64,000 bases of DNA from JBGTSJ01 sp041940305. GTDB taxonomy: Bacteria; Planctomycetota; Planctomycetia; Planctomycetales; Planctomycetaceae. The DNA lies in the NCBI GenBank assembly GCA_041940305.1, contig JBGTSJ010000012.1:62001-126000 (forward strand), read 5' to 3'. Of this stretch, positions 9,969 to 19,018 are shown piece after piece. Every line of letters starts with the position of its first letter. The stretch's first letter is position 1. The notes below the pieces were generated by a model, which was not told where the DNA came from, ran no database searches, and saw nothing but the letters and a program-made list of their open reading frames with translations. Position numbers and translations under genes: made by a program.

Positions 9969-10382
9969 ATGCGGTATCTGGTCCGAGCACGCGTCAAACC
10001 GGGACGGGAGGCGGCCTTGCTGCAGGCGATCGAGCGGGGCACGCTCGGCGCGGGCTCCGTGGCGGGGGATGAATACCTGCACAACATGCGTTCCGCACGG
10101 CTGTACGACGACGGGAGCGCGCGGTGGGTGGAAGTCTGCTTCTGTGCGACGCCGCTGGAAGAGGAACGGCCGTACTGGGAGGAGTTCTTTGACCTGGTGA
10201 AGGTGCAGGACGCGCATGCCCGGCACAAGTGTCTCGACGAGAACGGCAGCGAGCCGTGGGCGTGCTGTGACTGCGACTGCACGGCGAAGCTGGAAGTCCG
10301 GTTAGCCTCCGAAGGCCAGCCGTTCCTCGATTCTCTCCGCGGCTCGGTGCCGCCGGATGGAGAGAAGCGCTCTCAACACTAG
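9969..10382 (+). CDS. Small cysteine-containing protein of unknown function
   Basis: 137 residues from the ATG at 9969 (MRYLVRARVKPGREAALLQA); the frame is open further upstream but the natural N-terminus looks like a ferredoxin-like or dimeric alpha/beta-barrel strand starting here. The middle is rich in aromatic and acidic residues (EEERPYWEEFFDLVKVQDA), and a CCDCDCT cluster near residue 97 could bind metal. The family is not recognised; the front half recalls small YCII-like or antibiotic-monooxygenase-like domains only loosely. Its stop codon overlaps the first arm of a perfect inverted repeat at 10381, which may serve as its terminator. Confidence 0.55.
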   Translation: MRYLVRARVKPGREAALLQAIERGTLGAGSVAGDEYLHNMRSARLYDDGSARWVEVCFCATPLEEERPYWEEFFDLVKVQDAHARHKCLDENGSEPWACCDCDCTAKLEVRLASEGQPFLDSLRGSVPPDGEKRSQH

Positions 10383-10447
10383 CCCGAAGCGCAAGCGAGG
10401 GATCGGATGGTCGAAAGGCGGCCATTCCCTCGCTTGCGCTTCGGGCT
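10381..10447. repeat. Perfect 22-bp inverted repeat (dispersed planctomycete palindrome)
   Basis: Left arm 10381-10402 and right arm 10426-10447 are perfect reverse complements, starting AGCCCGAAGCGCAAGCGAGG, with a 23-base loop. The left arm overlaps the stop codon of the preceding gene. Translated in one frame the arm gives SPKRKRG, a peptide often met in spurious planctomycete annotations, which suggests a genome-wide dispersed element. It could act as a transcription terminator. Confidence 0.85.
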
Positions 10448-10589
10448 GGTGTGGTGCGGGAATCTCACAACCGCCGGCAACTGCAGGGACTTCGCCGCCG
10501 GAGGTTGATTGCGGACTCGCCGGTGCCGCACAATGGCGGCTGACACTTCGCTCAGCCGAAGCCGGCCGATCCTGCAGATCCTCGCCTCC

Positions 10590-11483
10590 ATGCCCAGCCG
10601 ACTCGATCACAAGCCGCTGACCGTGCGTCCCGGACACAAGGTCCGCCTCAAGGACCACGATCCGCGCTACACCGCCGGATTCAAGAACAAGGCGGAGGCG
10701 AAGCAGGCGTTGCTGGCGGACGTGTCGTTCCTGGCAGAGGAGCAGGAACTGCTGTGGGCGTCGAAGGAGCACGCGGTGCTGATCATCCTGCAGGCGCTGG
10801 ATGCCGCGGGCAAAGACAGCACGATCAAGCACGTGATGAAGGCACTTAATCCGCAAGGGGTGGAGGTCTACAGCTTCAAGGCCCCCTCAGAAGAGGAGCA
10901 GGCGCGGCACTTTCTCTGGCGGCCGGCGAAAGTGATGCCGGCCCGCGGCCGCATCGCAATCTTCAACCGCTCCTACTACGAGGAAGTGCTCGTCGTGCGC
11001 GTGCATCCGGAATACCTCACGCCGCAATGGATTCCCAGCGATCTGCGCGAAGGTGACCACGCAGAACTGTGGCAACGACGTTACGACGAAATCAACAGCT
11101 TTGAGAAGCTGATGACGGACAACGGCGTCGAAATCATCAAGTTCTTTCTGAACGTCTCGAAGCAGGAACAGCGCGAGCGGTTCCTGGAACGGCTCACGCG
11201 CGCCGACAAGCACTGGAAGTACTCGGCCCAGGACATCAGGGAGCGCGGTTACTGGGACGACTACCAGCACGCGTATGAGCAGATGCTGACCCATACGAGC
11301 ACCGAGCATGCTCCCTGGCACATCATCCCGGCCGACCGCAAATGGTTCACGCGCGCCGCGGTTGCGGATATCATTGCGGCCCGTATCGACTCGCTGGGGC
11401 TGGCCTATCCGAGCGTGAGTGACGAGGAGCTTTCGGCGATCGCCGAGGCTCGGCAGAAACTCGAGGCCGAGTCCGACGATTGA
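10590..11483 (+). CDS. Polyphosphate kinase 2 family protein
   Basis: 297 residues from the ATG at 10590. Upstream in-frame codons are open but encode nothing family-like. The Walker A-like motif LDAAGKDS lies at residues 70-77 and the Walker B-like IAIFNRSYYEEV at 122-133; both are typical of PPK2. WKYSAQDIRERGYWDDY and the HIIPADRKWFTR segment near the end also match. PPK2 enzymes transfer phosphate between polyphosphate and nucleoside mono- or diphosphates; length and single-domain form suit the class that regenerates ADP/ATP from polyphosphate. Class assignment is an inference. It is a stand-alone plus-strand gene between the 10381 palindrome and the NuoM-like gene. Confidence 0.9.
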   Translation: MPSRLDHKPLTVRPGHKVRLKDHDPRYTAGFKNKAEAKQALLADVSFLAEEQELLWASKEHAVLIILQALDAAGKDSTIKHVMKALNPQGVEVYSFKAPSEEEQARHFLWRPAKVMPARGRIAIFNRSYYEEVLVVRVHPEYLTPQWIPSDLREGDHAELWQRRYDEINSFEKLMTDNGVEIIKFFLNVSKQEQRERFLERLTRADKHWKYSAQDIRERGYWDDYQHAYEQMLTHTSTEHAPWHIIPADRKWFTRAAVADIIAARIDSLGLAYPSVSDEELSAIAEARQKLEAESDD

Positions 11484-11625
11484 GCCGACGGCGCTCGGCC
11501 CCATGCAACACTCAATGTCCGTTTAGCCCTGGCCCACCGGGGCGGACGTACGGCGTCCTCAACCATCCGGCTCGTTGCGTTCGTCATCGAAACGGCAATT
11601 CCACACCGGCGGCCGCGCAGACTTC

Positions 11626-13281
11626 ATGTCGCTCCCAATCTGGTTGCACCGTCTGGGAGAGCATTCGGTGCTGCTGCTGGCAGTGATGCCGCTGGTGGGG
11701 GCCGTGCTGGTGATTTGTGCGGCCCGGAGCGGTCGCGAGGTCGCGCGGCGGATCACGCTCGTCAATGCGGGATTTACCGTCGCCGCTGCGTTGTTGATGT
11801 TGTGGTTCGGTCATCGGGCTCCCTCCTCAGACGGGGCGGCGGCTCCGGTATCCCGGCTGGTCGTGCGAATGCCGTGGCTGCTGCTGCCGGCATCCGGGCG
11901 CGACGCCGCAGCAGACGATCAATCCTCCTCTGCCTTGGCGGCTCCTGAGAGTGAGACGCGTCGCGGCATCGAATTCGCCGTGGGGGTGGACGGCTTGAGC
12001 CTGTGGCCGGCCGCAGTGACGGCTTTCGCCGTCTGGGGCCTGCTATTCGTGCCAGGCCAAAGTGACCAGCGCCCTGGCGCGCTCGCCCTGCTGCTGTTGT
12101 GTGAAGCGACATTAATCGGAGTGTTTGTGGCACGGGATGTCGTGTTGCTGTGCACGTGTCTGTCTGCAGCTGCGATCCTGACGCCGCTGGCTGCCGGCCT
12201 TCTCGGCGCCGAGGGGCGTCGCGGATCGGCGCGGCGGTTGATGTTCCAGAAAATGGCCGGCACCGGGTTATTCACGCTGGGACTGGCGGGCTGCGTGGCG
12301 GCGCAGGCCATTATGGCGGGGATGCCGCAGCAGACGCCGCAGCCACCGTTGTGGGATATCGATGCACTCACGGCGGCCATTCGTGAACTCTCATCCGGTA
12401 GTCCCCTGGCAGGCGTCGTGTGGCGACAACTGTCGCCCTGGATCTTCATCGCGCTGTTCGGTGGCTGCGTTCTGACGGCGGGGGTGTTCCCGGTGCAGGC
12501 GGCGTTGACGGCGGCGCACGGCCGCGCCGGCGTCCAAGGCCGCGTGCTCATGCACGTTGGATCGGTCGGAGTCGGAGGCTATCTGCTGCTGCGGTTCGTC
12601 ATTGCGCTGTGCGCGGGCATGTGCGTGCTGCTGGCCCCGGCCCTGATCGCGCTGGCCTTTGGAGGAATGGTGTTCACTGCGACCTGGATGCAGCGCGAAA
12701 ACTCCTGGTCCCGGACTGCTGCGGGCGCCGCCAGCATTCTGTTCGGACTGATCCTGAGCGGCGCCCTGACGTTTACGGCAGCCGGACTGCGCAGCGCCGG
12801 ACTGCTGCTGAGCAGCGTGTGCCTGGCGCTGCCCCTCCTGCAACTGGCGGCGAGCGGCGGTCCAATCGATTTGGCGCCCCAACCTGACTCAGACCATTCC
12901 GATGGCGTGCGCACCGAACGGCGCGGATGGGGCCTGATCCCGCGAGTTGGATTTGCAGCCAGTGCGGCCGCCCTGGTTCCCGGTTTGCTGCTGGCGACGA
13001 TTGCTCTCGCCGAACTGGATGCCTGGTTTCTCGGCGGCTGGCTGATCTCGACGGCGCTCTTATGGGGGATTGCGCTCCTCGGCGGCGTCGCCTGCCTCCG
13101 CGCACTCGATGGAGTGTCGCATCCAGACTTGGCCGCGGCTTTCGCCGGCTCGTCGTGTGTCGCGCTGCTGCCGCTGATCGTCGCGGCGGCTGGAATCGCG
13201 GTGTTTCCAGAGCTGGCTCTGAACAATATCGATGCGGCCCTGCTGCAACTGGTCGGCATGGCTCCGCCGGAGGGCTCCTGA
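11626..13281 (+). CDS. Divergent NuoM-like (NADH dehydrogenase subunit M/antiporter family) membrane protein
   Basis: 551 residues from the ATG at 11626 (MSLPIWLHRLGEHSVLLL), with about a dozen hydrophobic segments. The order of landmarks follows NuoM: GVDGLSLW, then GVFVARDVVLL, then a loop to VFPVQAALTAAH and GGYLLLRF, and at the end ELALNNIDAALLQL. The family forms proton-pumping subunits of complex I and Mrp antiporters. Here the conserved charged positions look lost: the Glu of the FWE motif falls in LSAAAIL, the Lys of the VKxPLFPLH motif is Thr in LTAGVFPVQ, and the LLKxGGYG Lys is not present. It pairs with the NuoN-like gene 134-146 bases downstream. No other nuo subunits are in the window. 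Confidence 0.65.
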   Translation: MSLPIWLHRLGEHSVLLLAVMPLVGAVLVICAARSGREVARRITLVNAGFTVAAALLMLWFGHRAPSSDGAAAPVSRLVVRMPWLLLPASGRDAAADDQSSSALAAPESETRRGIEFAVGVDGLSLWPAAVTAFAVWGLLFVPGQSDQRPGALALLLLCEATLIGVFVARDVVLLCTCLSAAAILTPLAAGLLGAEGRRGSARRLMFQKMAGTGLFTLGLAGCVAAQAIMAGMPQQTPQPPLWDIDALTAAIRELSSGSPLAGVVWRQLSPWIFIALFGGCVLTAGVFPVQAALTAAHGRAGVQGRVLMHVGSVGVGGYLLLRFVIALCAGMCVLLAPALIALAFGGMVFTATWMQRENSWSRTAAGAASILFGLILSGALTFTAAGLRSAGLLLSSVCLALPLLQLAASGGPIDLAPQPDSDHSDGVRTERRGWGLIPRVGFAASAAALVPGLLLATIALAELDAWFLGGWLISTALLWGIALLGGVACLRALDGVSHPDLAAAFAGSSCVALLPLIVAAAGIAVFPELALNNIDAALLQLVGMAPPEGS

Positions 13282-13427
13282 GATGAACGGCTGTTTCATG
13301 CACTGCGAGTCGCCGGATTCGGTCGTGCTCAGGGCTCGCAGGAAGCGGCTTTCCATCGATTACGGACGAGTTCGCCTGTATTCCCATCCGGTGACACCAC
13401 AACTCTTCGGCAATCGTGGCTGATTTC

Positions 13428-14975
13428 ATGGACATCCCCTGGTCGGCACTTTGCCTGCTGAGCGGCGGCGGCGCATTGGCGGCTTCAGGCCGGCGCGTGG
13501 ATCGCCGTCACCAGCAACTGATCGCGCAACTGCTGTTGCTGGCTGCCGCGATCATCGCCGTGGCTGCTGATGGCGGCCTGTCGCTGCTGGCCGCGACGGT
13601 TGCGCTGGTCGTCGGCCTGCTCGTCATCACGGCTCAGGCAGGAGAGGACGGCGTCGAGCAGCGGACGACCGGACTGCCGCTCATTGCCTGCGCCGGCATG
13701 ATCCTGACCGCAGGCACGGACGCAGTACCGGTGATGTGCCTGGGTGTGCTCGCCGTCTCCATCGGGCTGCACGCCGCAGTCGTCGATGCCTCACCGCCGC
13801 TGCGGGGCCCGGTGCGGTCGTCGCTCGTGTTCCACATCGGAGCTCTGTTGTTGATGCTGCTGGGCAGCGTCATCCTGTGCGGCGCGGCGGGAGCGACGAC
13901 AGTCACCGCGTTACGCCAGGCCGCGGCACAATTCGACCTTGCCGCCGCGCCGCGCGGGCCGGTTGTGCTGGCCGAAGTGTCACTCGTCATCGGAGCTTGC
14001 GGATTCGCGGGCGCTTTTGCGATTCGGTGGACCGGCGGAGTGATTTCGGAATGTTGTCCCGCCTCGGTTATCCCACTCCTGGTGCTGCCCCCACTGACTG
14101 GCGGGCTGCTTCTTGTTCGGCTACTGCCTCTCTTGGCAGCCATGTCTTCGGAAAGCGAAGTGGCGCCGCTGATCGCGATGTGCCTGATGATCGGCTGGGG
14201 CGGACTGCTGGTCTGGCGCGAACGGCGTCTGCGCGGACTGCTCACCGGTCTGACTGTGCTGTTGTTCGGGATCTGGCTGCTGGGGATCGCTGCCGCAGGC
14301 TGGGACGACGGGCATTGGCAGCAAAGTCCGCACGCGCCGAGCGGACTGCCGGACGGATCGGCCGCGGCACTGGCGTGTATGACGGCTGACGTCCTGGCGC
14401 TGGTTGGCATGATCGCCGTGTCGGCAAATCTCGGTCGCGGCGATCATCGTATCGAGCATTTCGACGATCTGGCGGGGCTCATCCGTCAGCAGCCAGTCGC
14501 GGCGATCGCGCTATTGCTTTGCCTGCTGAGCCTGTGCGGCGTCCCTCCGTTGCCGGGTTTCTGGGGACGGTGGTTTCTGCTCATTGCCGCCGGATTGCCG
14601 CACCACACATCTGAGTTCACAGGATTGTATGACCCCCATCTCGGGTTCCTGGCCGGCGGATTGCTCGTGCTGATCGCACAGTTGATTGCGGCGTCGACGA
14701 TCCTGCGGGCCGTGCAGTCGCTTGTCCTGGACGAACCTCTGGGGCGCGTGCAGCTGCGATCGCAATTCTGGGAAGCCTGGATGGGATGGCTGCTGTGCGG
14801 CACGCTGGTCGCCGTGGGAGTCTGGCCGGCAGCCTGGATTCGCTGCACAATGGAATGGACAGCGCCCCCGGACGTGATTGTCCGGCCAGTCGCCGCATCG
14901 GTTGCGGACCAACGCGACCGGCCGGAAACGCCGTTCGCTCCGCCGGATGGCACTCTCGCTGAACCGAAACCTTGA
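13428..14975 (+). CDS. Divergent NuoN-like membrane protein
   Basis: 515 residues from the ATG at 13428; a GTG at 13416 in the same frame would add four residues, and neither has a strong ribosome binding site. About 13 hydrophobic segments. The clearest family mark is LCGVPPLPGFWGRW in the last third, matching the IPPLAGFxGK motif of NuoN/antiporter subunits, with HFDDLAGLIRQQPVAAIALL just before it as in NuoN. In the middle, where NuoN has FKxSxxPFHxWxPDVYEG, this protein reads GFAGAFAIRWTGG, so the channel lysine and histidine are absent. It follows the NuoM-like gene, and the regulator at 14981 begins five bases after its stop, so the three genes probably form one transcript. Confidence 0.62.
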   Translation: MDIPWSALCLLSGGGALAASGRRVDRRHQQLIAQLLLLAAAIIAVAADGGLSLLAATVALVVGLLVITAQAGEDGVEQRTTGLPLIACAGMILTAGTDAVPVMCLGVLAVSIGLHAAVVDASPPLRGPVRSSLVFHIGALLLMLLGSVILCGAAGATTVTALRQAAAQFDLAAAPRGPVVLAEVSLVIGACGFAGAFAIRWTGGVISECCPASVIPLLVLPPLTGGLLLVRLLPLLAAMSSESEVAPLIAMCLMIGWGGLLVWRERRLRGLLTGLTVLLFGIWLLGIAAAGWDDGHWQQSPHAPSGLPDGSAAALACMTADVLALVGMIAVSANLGRGDHRIEHFDDLAGLIRQQPVAAIALLLCLLSLCGVPPLPGFWGRWFLLIAAGLPHHTSEFTGLYDPHLGFLAGGLLVLIAQLIAASTILRAVQSLVLDEPLGRVQLRSQFWEAWMGWLLCGTLVAVGVWPAAWIRCTMEWTAPPDVIVRPVAASVADQRDRPETPFAPPDGTLAEPKP

Positions 14976-14980
14976 CCTTG

Positions 14981-16393
14981 ATGGCTCAGACTCGCCCACG
15001 ACGCGGCCTGTTGCGCTGGCTGAGCGCCTCCGACACACCCGTGTTTGTCCTGGATGCGCGCCGCGTGGTGCTGTTCTTCAATCATGGATGCGAGGAAGTC
15101 ACCGGCTGGACCGCGGCCGACGTCATCGGCAAGACCTGCGAGTTCGCCACGGTTTCCGACCCGGAGAACGTGGCCAGCGTGACGTCACGGCTTTGTCCTC
15201 CGGCTCATGTTTTCGAAGGTCGCAGCAGTGTCAGCCAAGTCACCCTGCTGCACCGAAGCGGCACTGCTCGCGAGGGGGCGATCCATTTCTTCCCGCTGCC
15301 GTCGTCCGTCGACGGCACTCTGCACATGTTGGGTGTCGTCAGCGACGCTCCCGCGGACGGTGCGGCCGATCGGGAACGACCCGTGCGAGCCGGAGAACTG
15401 CACCGAATGCTGGCGGCGCTGCAGGATGATCTGCATCGCCGTTACGGGGATGATTCGCTGATCGGCGTGAGTCCGTCGATCGGGCGGCTGCGTGCGCAGA
15501 TTCGGGCCGCTGCGTCGTCGACGGCGGCCGTGCATCTCTTTGGACCGGCCGGCAGCGGCCGGCAGCACGCCGCCAGGATGATTCACCAGCACAGTCCGCA
15601 ATCGCAGCGAGCCTTTGTGCCGCTCGACTGCCGGCGCATGCCGCTGTTCGAACTCAAACGGACGTTGCGGAGTCTGCTGGATGAGGCTGCGGCGCCGCCT
15701 GCATTGGACGACGGCAACCAGCCCGGCGCCGTCTATCTGCAACAGGTGGGCATGCTGCCGCGCGATCTGCAGGCCGCCGTCGTCGAGTTCTTTTCCAAGG
15801 GAGATGCGCACCGACAGAGACTAAGGCTGCTGACTGCCGAAGAGCGGCCGCTGGAGGGATTGCTTGGGCAGGAGGCGCTGCTGCCGGAATTCTACTACCT
15901 CATCAGCGAACTCGTGTTGAATGTGCCACCACTTGCGGAACGGCGCGACGATGTGTCGCTGCTAGCTCAGCATGTGCTGGAGCGACTGAACCGGGGGGAT
16001 GCGCGGCAGGTGGACGGATTGGCGCCGGACGCGGCCGATCTGCTCGGCCGCTACAACTGGCCGGGCAATGTCACCGAGCTGGAACGCGTGCTGCGGGAGG
16101 CGCGCACGGCGTGCAAAGGGCATCTGATTACCGCGGCGGACCTGCCGTTCCGTTTCCGCACCGGTTACGACGCTCAGACCGTGGGTCCCCCGCTCGTCCC
16201 CGAGCCGGTTCCATTGGAAGACATGCTCGCGCAGGTTGAGGCCGACTACATCCGCTGGGCGCTCGCGCAGGCGAAGGGCAACAAGACCGGCGCCGCCTCG
16301 TTGCTGGGACTCACGCGCCCCCGGCTGTACCGCCGGATGGAGTCGCTCGGCATCGAGGATGCCGAGAATCGTCCGCCGGGCGCGTCGTCGTGA
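14981..16393 (+). CDS. PAS/degenerate AAA+/Fis-HTH regulator (NtrC-like)
   Basis: 470 residues from the ATG at 14981, five bases after the stop of the NuoN-like gene. A PAS domain occupies about residues 15-115 (VFVLDARRVVLFFNHGCEEV, TGWTAADVIGKT). An NtrC-type AAA+ domain follows, about 155-370, but the Walker A site reads GPAGSGRQHA with no lysine, the Walker B region reads AVYLQQVGML with no acidic pair, and the sigma-54 contact motif GAFTGA is absent. The arginine-finger segment (LAERRDDVSLLAQHVLERL) and YNWPGNVTELERVL are kept. The C-terminus has a Fis-type helix-turn-helix (AKGNKTGAASLLGLTRPRLY). So DNA binding is likely, while ATP-driven activation of sigma-54 polymerase is not. It probably regulates by binding alone. 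Confidence 0.8.
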   Translation: MAQTRPRRGLLRWLSASDTPVFVLDARRVVLFFNHGCEEVTGWTAADVIGKTCEFATVSDPENVASVTSRLCPPAHVFEGRSSVSQVTLLHRSGTAREGAIHFFPLPSSVDGTLHMLGVVSDAPADGAADRERPVRAGELHRMLAALQDDLHRRYGDDSLIGVSPSIGRLRAQIRAAASSTAAVHLFGPAGSGRQHAARMIHQHSPQSQRAFVPLDCRRMPLFELKRTLRSLLDEAAAPPALDDGNQPGAVYLQQVGMLPRDLQAAVVEFFSKGDAHRQRLRLLTAEERPLEGLLGQEALLPEFYYLISELVLNVPPLAERRDDVSLLAQHVLERLNRGDARQVDGLAPDAADLLGRYNWPGNVTELERVLREARTACKGHLITAADLPFRFRTGYDAQTVGPPLVPEPVPLEDMLAQVEADYIRWALAQAKGNKTGAASLLGLTRPRLYRRMESLGIEDAENRPPGASS

Positions 16394-16595
16394 GGGGTAT
16401 CGTCACAGGCACAGTCCCCAGTGCCGTCCACTGGTCAAATTGCAACACACGATGAACTCCGGGGACCACGCCTACTCTCCCCCACAGAATCCCCTATCCG
16501 GATAGACGACGACGCAACCCAACGGTCGCTCTTGATCCGCAACGGGCCGCTGCATACGTTGAACTGTCTGTCATTGCATCCCACAGGCCCGCCGC

Positions 16596-18029
16596 ATGCA
16601 TTGTCACCGCTTCGTCCCGATTCCCCGCACTCGCCGCGAGATGCTCGTGCAATCCGCGCACGGCTTCGGCGCCGCCGCGCTGTCGGCACTGATCGCGGAC
16701 GGATCGCTGGGACGCGCCGCGGAAGCAGAACAGGGATCGCCTTTTGCCCCCCGGCCACCGCACTATCGGGCGCGAGCTAAGCACGTCATCTTTCTGTACA
16801 TGGACGGCGGGCCCTCGCAGGTCGATACGTTTGATCCCAAGCCGCAGTTGCAGGCGGAGAACGGCCAGCCGTTCAAGATGCAGGTGCAGCCGACGCAGTT
16901 CGACAACGTCGGCAATACGCTGGGTTCGCCCTGGAAGTTCCGGAACTACGGCGAAAGCGGCCTGCCGGTGAGCGACCTGTTTCCGCATGTCGGCCGTTGT
17001 GCGGACGATCTGTGCGTGATCCGCTCGCTCACTTCCGAATTCCCCGAACATACGAATGCCAATTACTTCCTGCACACAGGCCACGGCCTGCAGGGACGGC
17101 CCAGCATGGGCGCCTGGGTGGCGTACGGTCTCGGTTCGGAATGCCAGAACCTGCCGGCGTTCGTCGTCCTGAACGGCGGATTGATCCCGCCGGGCGGTCT
17201 GGAGTGCTTCGGCAGCGGTTTCCTGCCGGCAACCTATCAGGGATCGGTCTTTAAGCGAGGCGCGACGCCGGTCGCGAATATCGAACGGATCGAACCCACA
17301 TCCGCGGCCCAGCAGCGCAAACTCGAACTGATGCGGCGGCTGGACGCCGAGGTGATCGAGCGGACCGGCCCGCAGGATCCGCTGGAATCGGCGATCGCCA
17401 ACTACGAACTGGCCTTCCGGATGCAGTCAGCCGTGCCCGACCTGATGGACATCGATCAGGAGAGCAAAGCGACGCAGGAGCTGTACGGACTTTCGGGCGA
17501 GTGGCAGGGAACGCAGACGTTTGGACACGCGTGCCTCGTTGCGCGGCGGCTCATCGAACGGGGCGTGCGCTTCATCCAGCTGACCTGTCCCGGGGGGAAC
17601 GGCGATCGCTGGGATCAGCACTCCGGACTCAAGGACGGCCACGAGAAGAACGCAATCTCCGTCGATCAGCCGATTGCCGGACTGCTGACCGACCTGAAAT
17701 CCCGCGGACTGCTGGACGAGACGCTCGTCATCTGGGCCGGGGAGTTCGGCCGCACTCCGTTCGCGCAGGGGAGCGACGGCCGCGATCACAATCCATTCGG
17801 ATTCTCCATCTGGATGGCCGGAGGGGGCGTTAAAGGAGGCATGGCCTACGGCGCGACCGACGAGTACGGCTATCACGCCGTCGAGAACCGCCTGGAGATG
17901 CACGACCTGCACGCCACAATGCTGCATCTGCTCGGCATCAACCACGAGCAACTGACCGTACGCTTTTCCGGCCGCGACATGCGTCTCACCGACGTCTTCG
18001 GCCACGTCGTGCACGACATCGTTGCCTGA
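16596..18029 (+). CDS. DUF1501 family exported protein
   Basis: 477 residues. The N-terminus has a twin-arginine type leader (TRREMLVQSAHGFGAAALSA), typical of this planctomycete-enriched family related in fold to alkaline phosphatases and sulfatases. Family marks include VIFLYMDGGPSQVDTFDPKP (about residues 64-83), EFGRTPFAQGSDGRDHNPFG with likely metal-binding Asp and His residues, and RFIQLTCPGGNGDRWDQHS. The catalytic activity of DUF1501 proteins is not established. They are usually encoded beside a DUF1549/DUF1553 cytochrome protein; here none is adjacent, though one lies at 48658. Two hundred bases of upstream DNA contain no gene. Confidence 0.88.
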   Translation: MHCHRFVPIPRTRREMLVQSAHGFGAAALSALIADGSLGRAAEAEQGSPFAPRPPHYRARAKHVIFLYMDGGPSQVDTFDPKPQLQAENGQPFKMQVQPTQFDNVGNTLGSPWKFRNYGESGLPVSDLFPHVGRCADDLCVIRSLTSEFPEHTNANYFLHTGHGLQGRPSMGAWVAYGLGSECQNLPAFVVLNGGLIPPGGLECFGSGFLPATYQGSVFKRGATPVANIERIEPTSAAQQRKLELMRRLDAEVIERTGPQDPLESAIANYELAFRMQSAVPDLMDIDQESKATQELYGLSGEWQGTQTFGHACLVARRLIERGVRFIQLTCPGGNGDRWDQHSGLKDGHEKNAISVDQPIAGLLTDLKSRGLLDETLVIWAGEFGRTPFAQGSDGRDHNPFGFSIWMAGGGVKGGMAYGATDEYGYHAVENRLEMHDLHATMLHLLGINHEQLTVRFSGRDMRLTDVFGHVVHDIVA

Positions 18030-18049
18030 TCCTATGCGAGGGGAGCCCG

Positions 18050-18784
18050 ATGGGATTGGATCTGGTTGAATTCGTGATGGCCGTCGAGGATGAATTCGAT
18101 GTGCCGATCCCGGCCGAAGATTGGGGAGTTCTTCGGACTGTTCGTGACATGGAAATGTATCTCGTCCGACTTCAACCGCAGGAAGGCGTATGCATCAACG
18201 TCCCTGCCTTCTTGCGGGTCCGACGCGCGGTCATCGAAGCGACCGGCTTGTCACGAAGTTCTGTCCGGGTGGCTACATCGCTCGAAGACTCACTTCCGCG
18301 GAGCGCTCGTCGAAGCATGTGGAGGCAGATTTGTGAATCACTGGATGGAAAAACTCCGGAGCTTTGCACACCACCAGGACTACGATTCGCTGTTTTCGGC
18401 TTGTTGGCGGGGTTGTTTGTGCTGCTGGTCACGTTGCCAGTTGGAATTCTGCTGATCGAAGACGTCCATTTTGGATTATTCATGCTCGCGATTGCCGCTG
18501 CATGTGCTTCACCATTGCTGGTGTTAATTGCAGGCCGGATCGTCGACGAACTCATCCAACCGTGGAAAGTTGACTTTGCCATCTTTCCGCCAACGGTAGG
18601 ACAGCTTTCGCGATACGTGGCGAGGCAGGATCTGCGACACAGTCGCTCTGATGAGGGCGGGGAGCCAGATCCCTCTGATCCCGTTTTCGAACGGCTGCAA
18701 CGCATTATTTCGCGGAGTTTCGGTATCGCCGTCGAGGAGATCCGGAGGGACTCCCGGTTCATTGAAGACCTCGGACTGGGCTGA
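18050..18784 (+). CDS. Membrane protein with split acyl-carrier-protein-like ends
   Basis: 244 residues, start supported by GAGGGGAG five bases upstream. The first 40 residues (GLDLVEFVMAVEDEFDVPIP, then LRTVRDMEMYL) read like helices II-III of an acyl carrier protein, beginning just where the phosphopantetheine serine would be. The last 35 residues (VFERLQRIISRSFGIAVEEI, then RFIEDLGLG) read like helix I and end just before that serine. A further weak repeat (AFLRVRRAVIEATGLSRSSV) lies near residue 52-71. Between them, about residues 112-170, are two hydrophobic segments that should span the membrane. No attachment serine is present. I recall uncharacterised proteins of this design in other bacteria, so it is probably a family rather than a broken gene. 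Function unknown. Confidence 0.6.
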   Translation: MGLDLVEFVMAVEDEFDVPIPAEDWGVLRTVRDMEMYLVRLQPQEGVCINVPAFLRVRRAVIEATGLSRSSVRVATSLEDSLPRSARRSMWRQICESLDGKTPELCTPPGLRFAVFGLLAGLFVLLVTLPVGILLIEDVHFGLFMLAIAAACASPLLVLIAGRIVDELIQPWKVDFAIFPPTVGQLSRYVARQDLRHSRSDEGGEPDPSDPVFERLQRIISRSFGIAVEEIRRDSRFIEDLGLG

Positions 18785-19018
18785 GCGCGACGTTTCTGGC
18801 GTTACTGTGCCGCATTGCCGGTCGCCTCCCATCGGCAAGCAGTTTTGGGGCAACCTCCGCGCGGCCCGGTATCGGTTCGAAAGACGTCGCCGCCCACTTT
18901 CGCTTTGGCGGCCATCGCTTTAGATTATGGCACGCTGTGCGCCCCCGCACGGGGATGCGACGGCGGCCACTGTGCATTTGATTGAAGCCTCACCCCACTG
19001 CCAGCAAGAGTCACGGCA

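Noticed and set aside
16596..18029. DUF1501 gene as part of a DUF1549/DUF1501 operon
   Set aside because: The neighbours are a regulator and the ACP-like membrane protein; the DUF1549/DUF1553 gene is over 30 kb away.
18901..18930. Promoter of purC around TAGATTAT
   Set aside because: A -10-like word is present but no fitting -35 element lies at the right distance.
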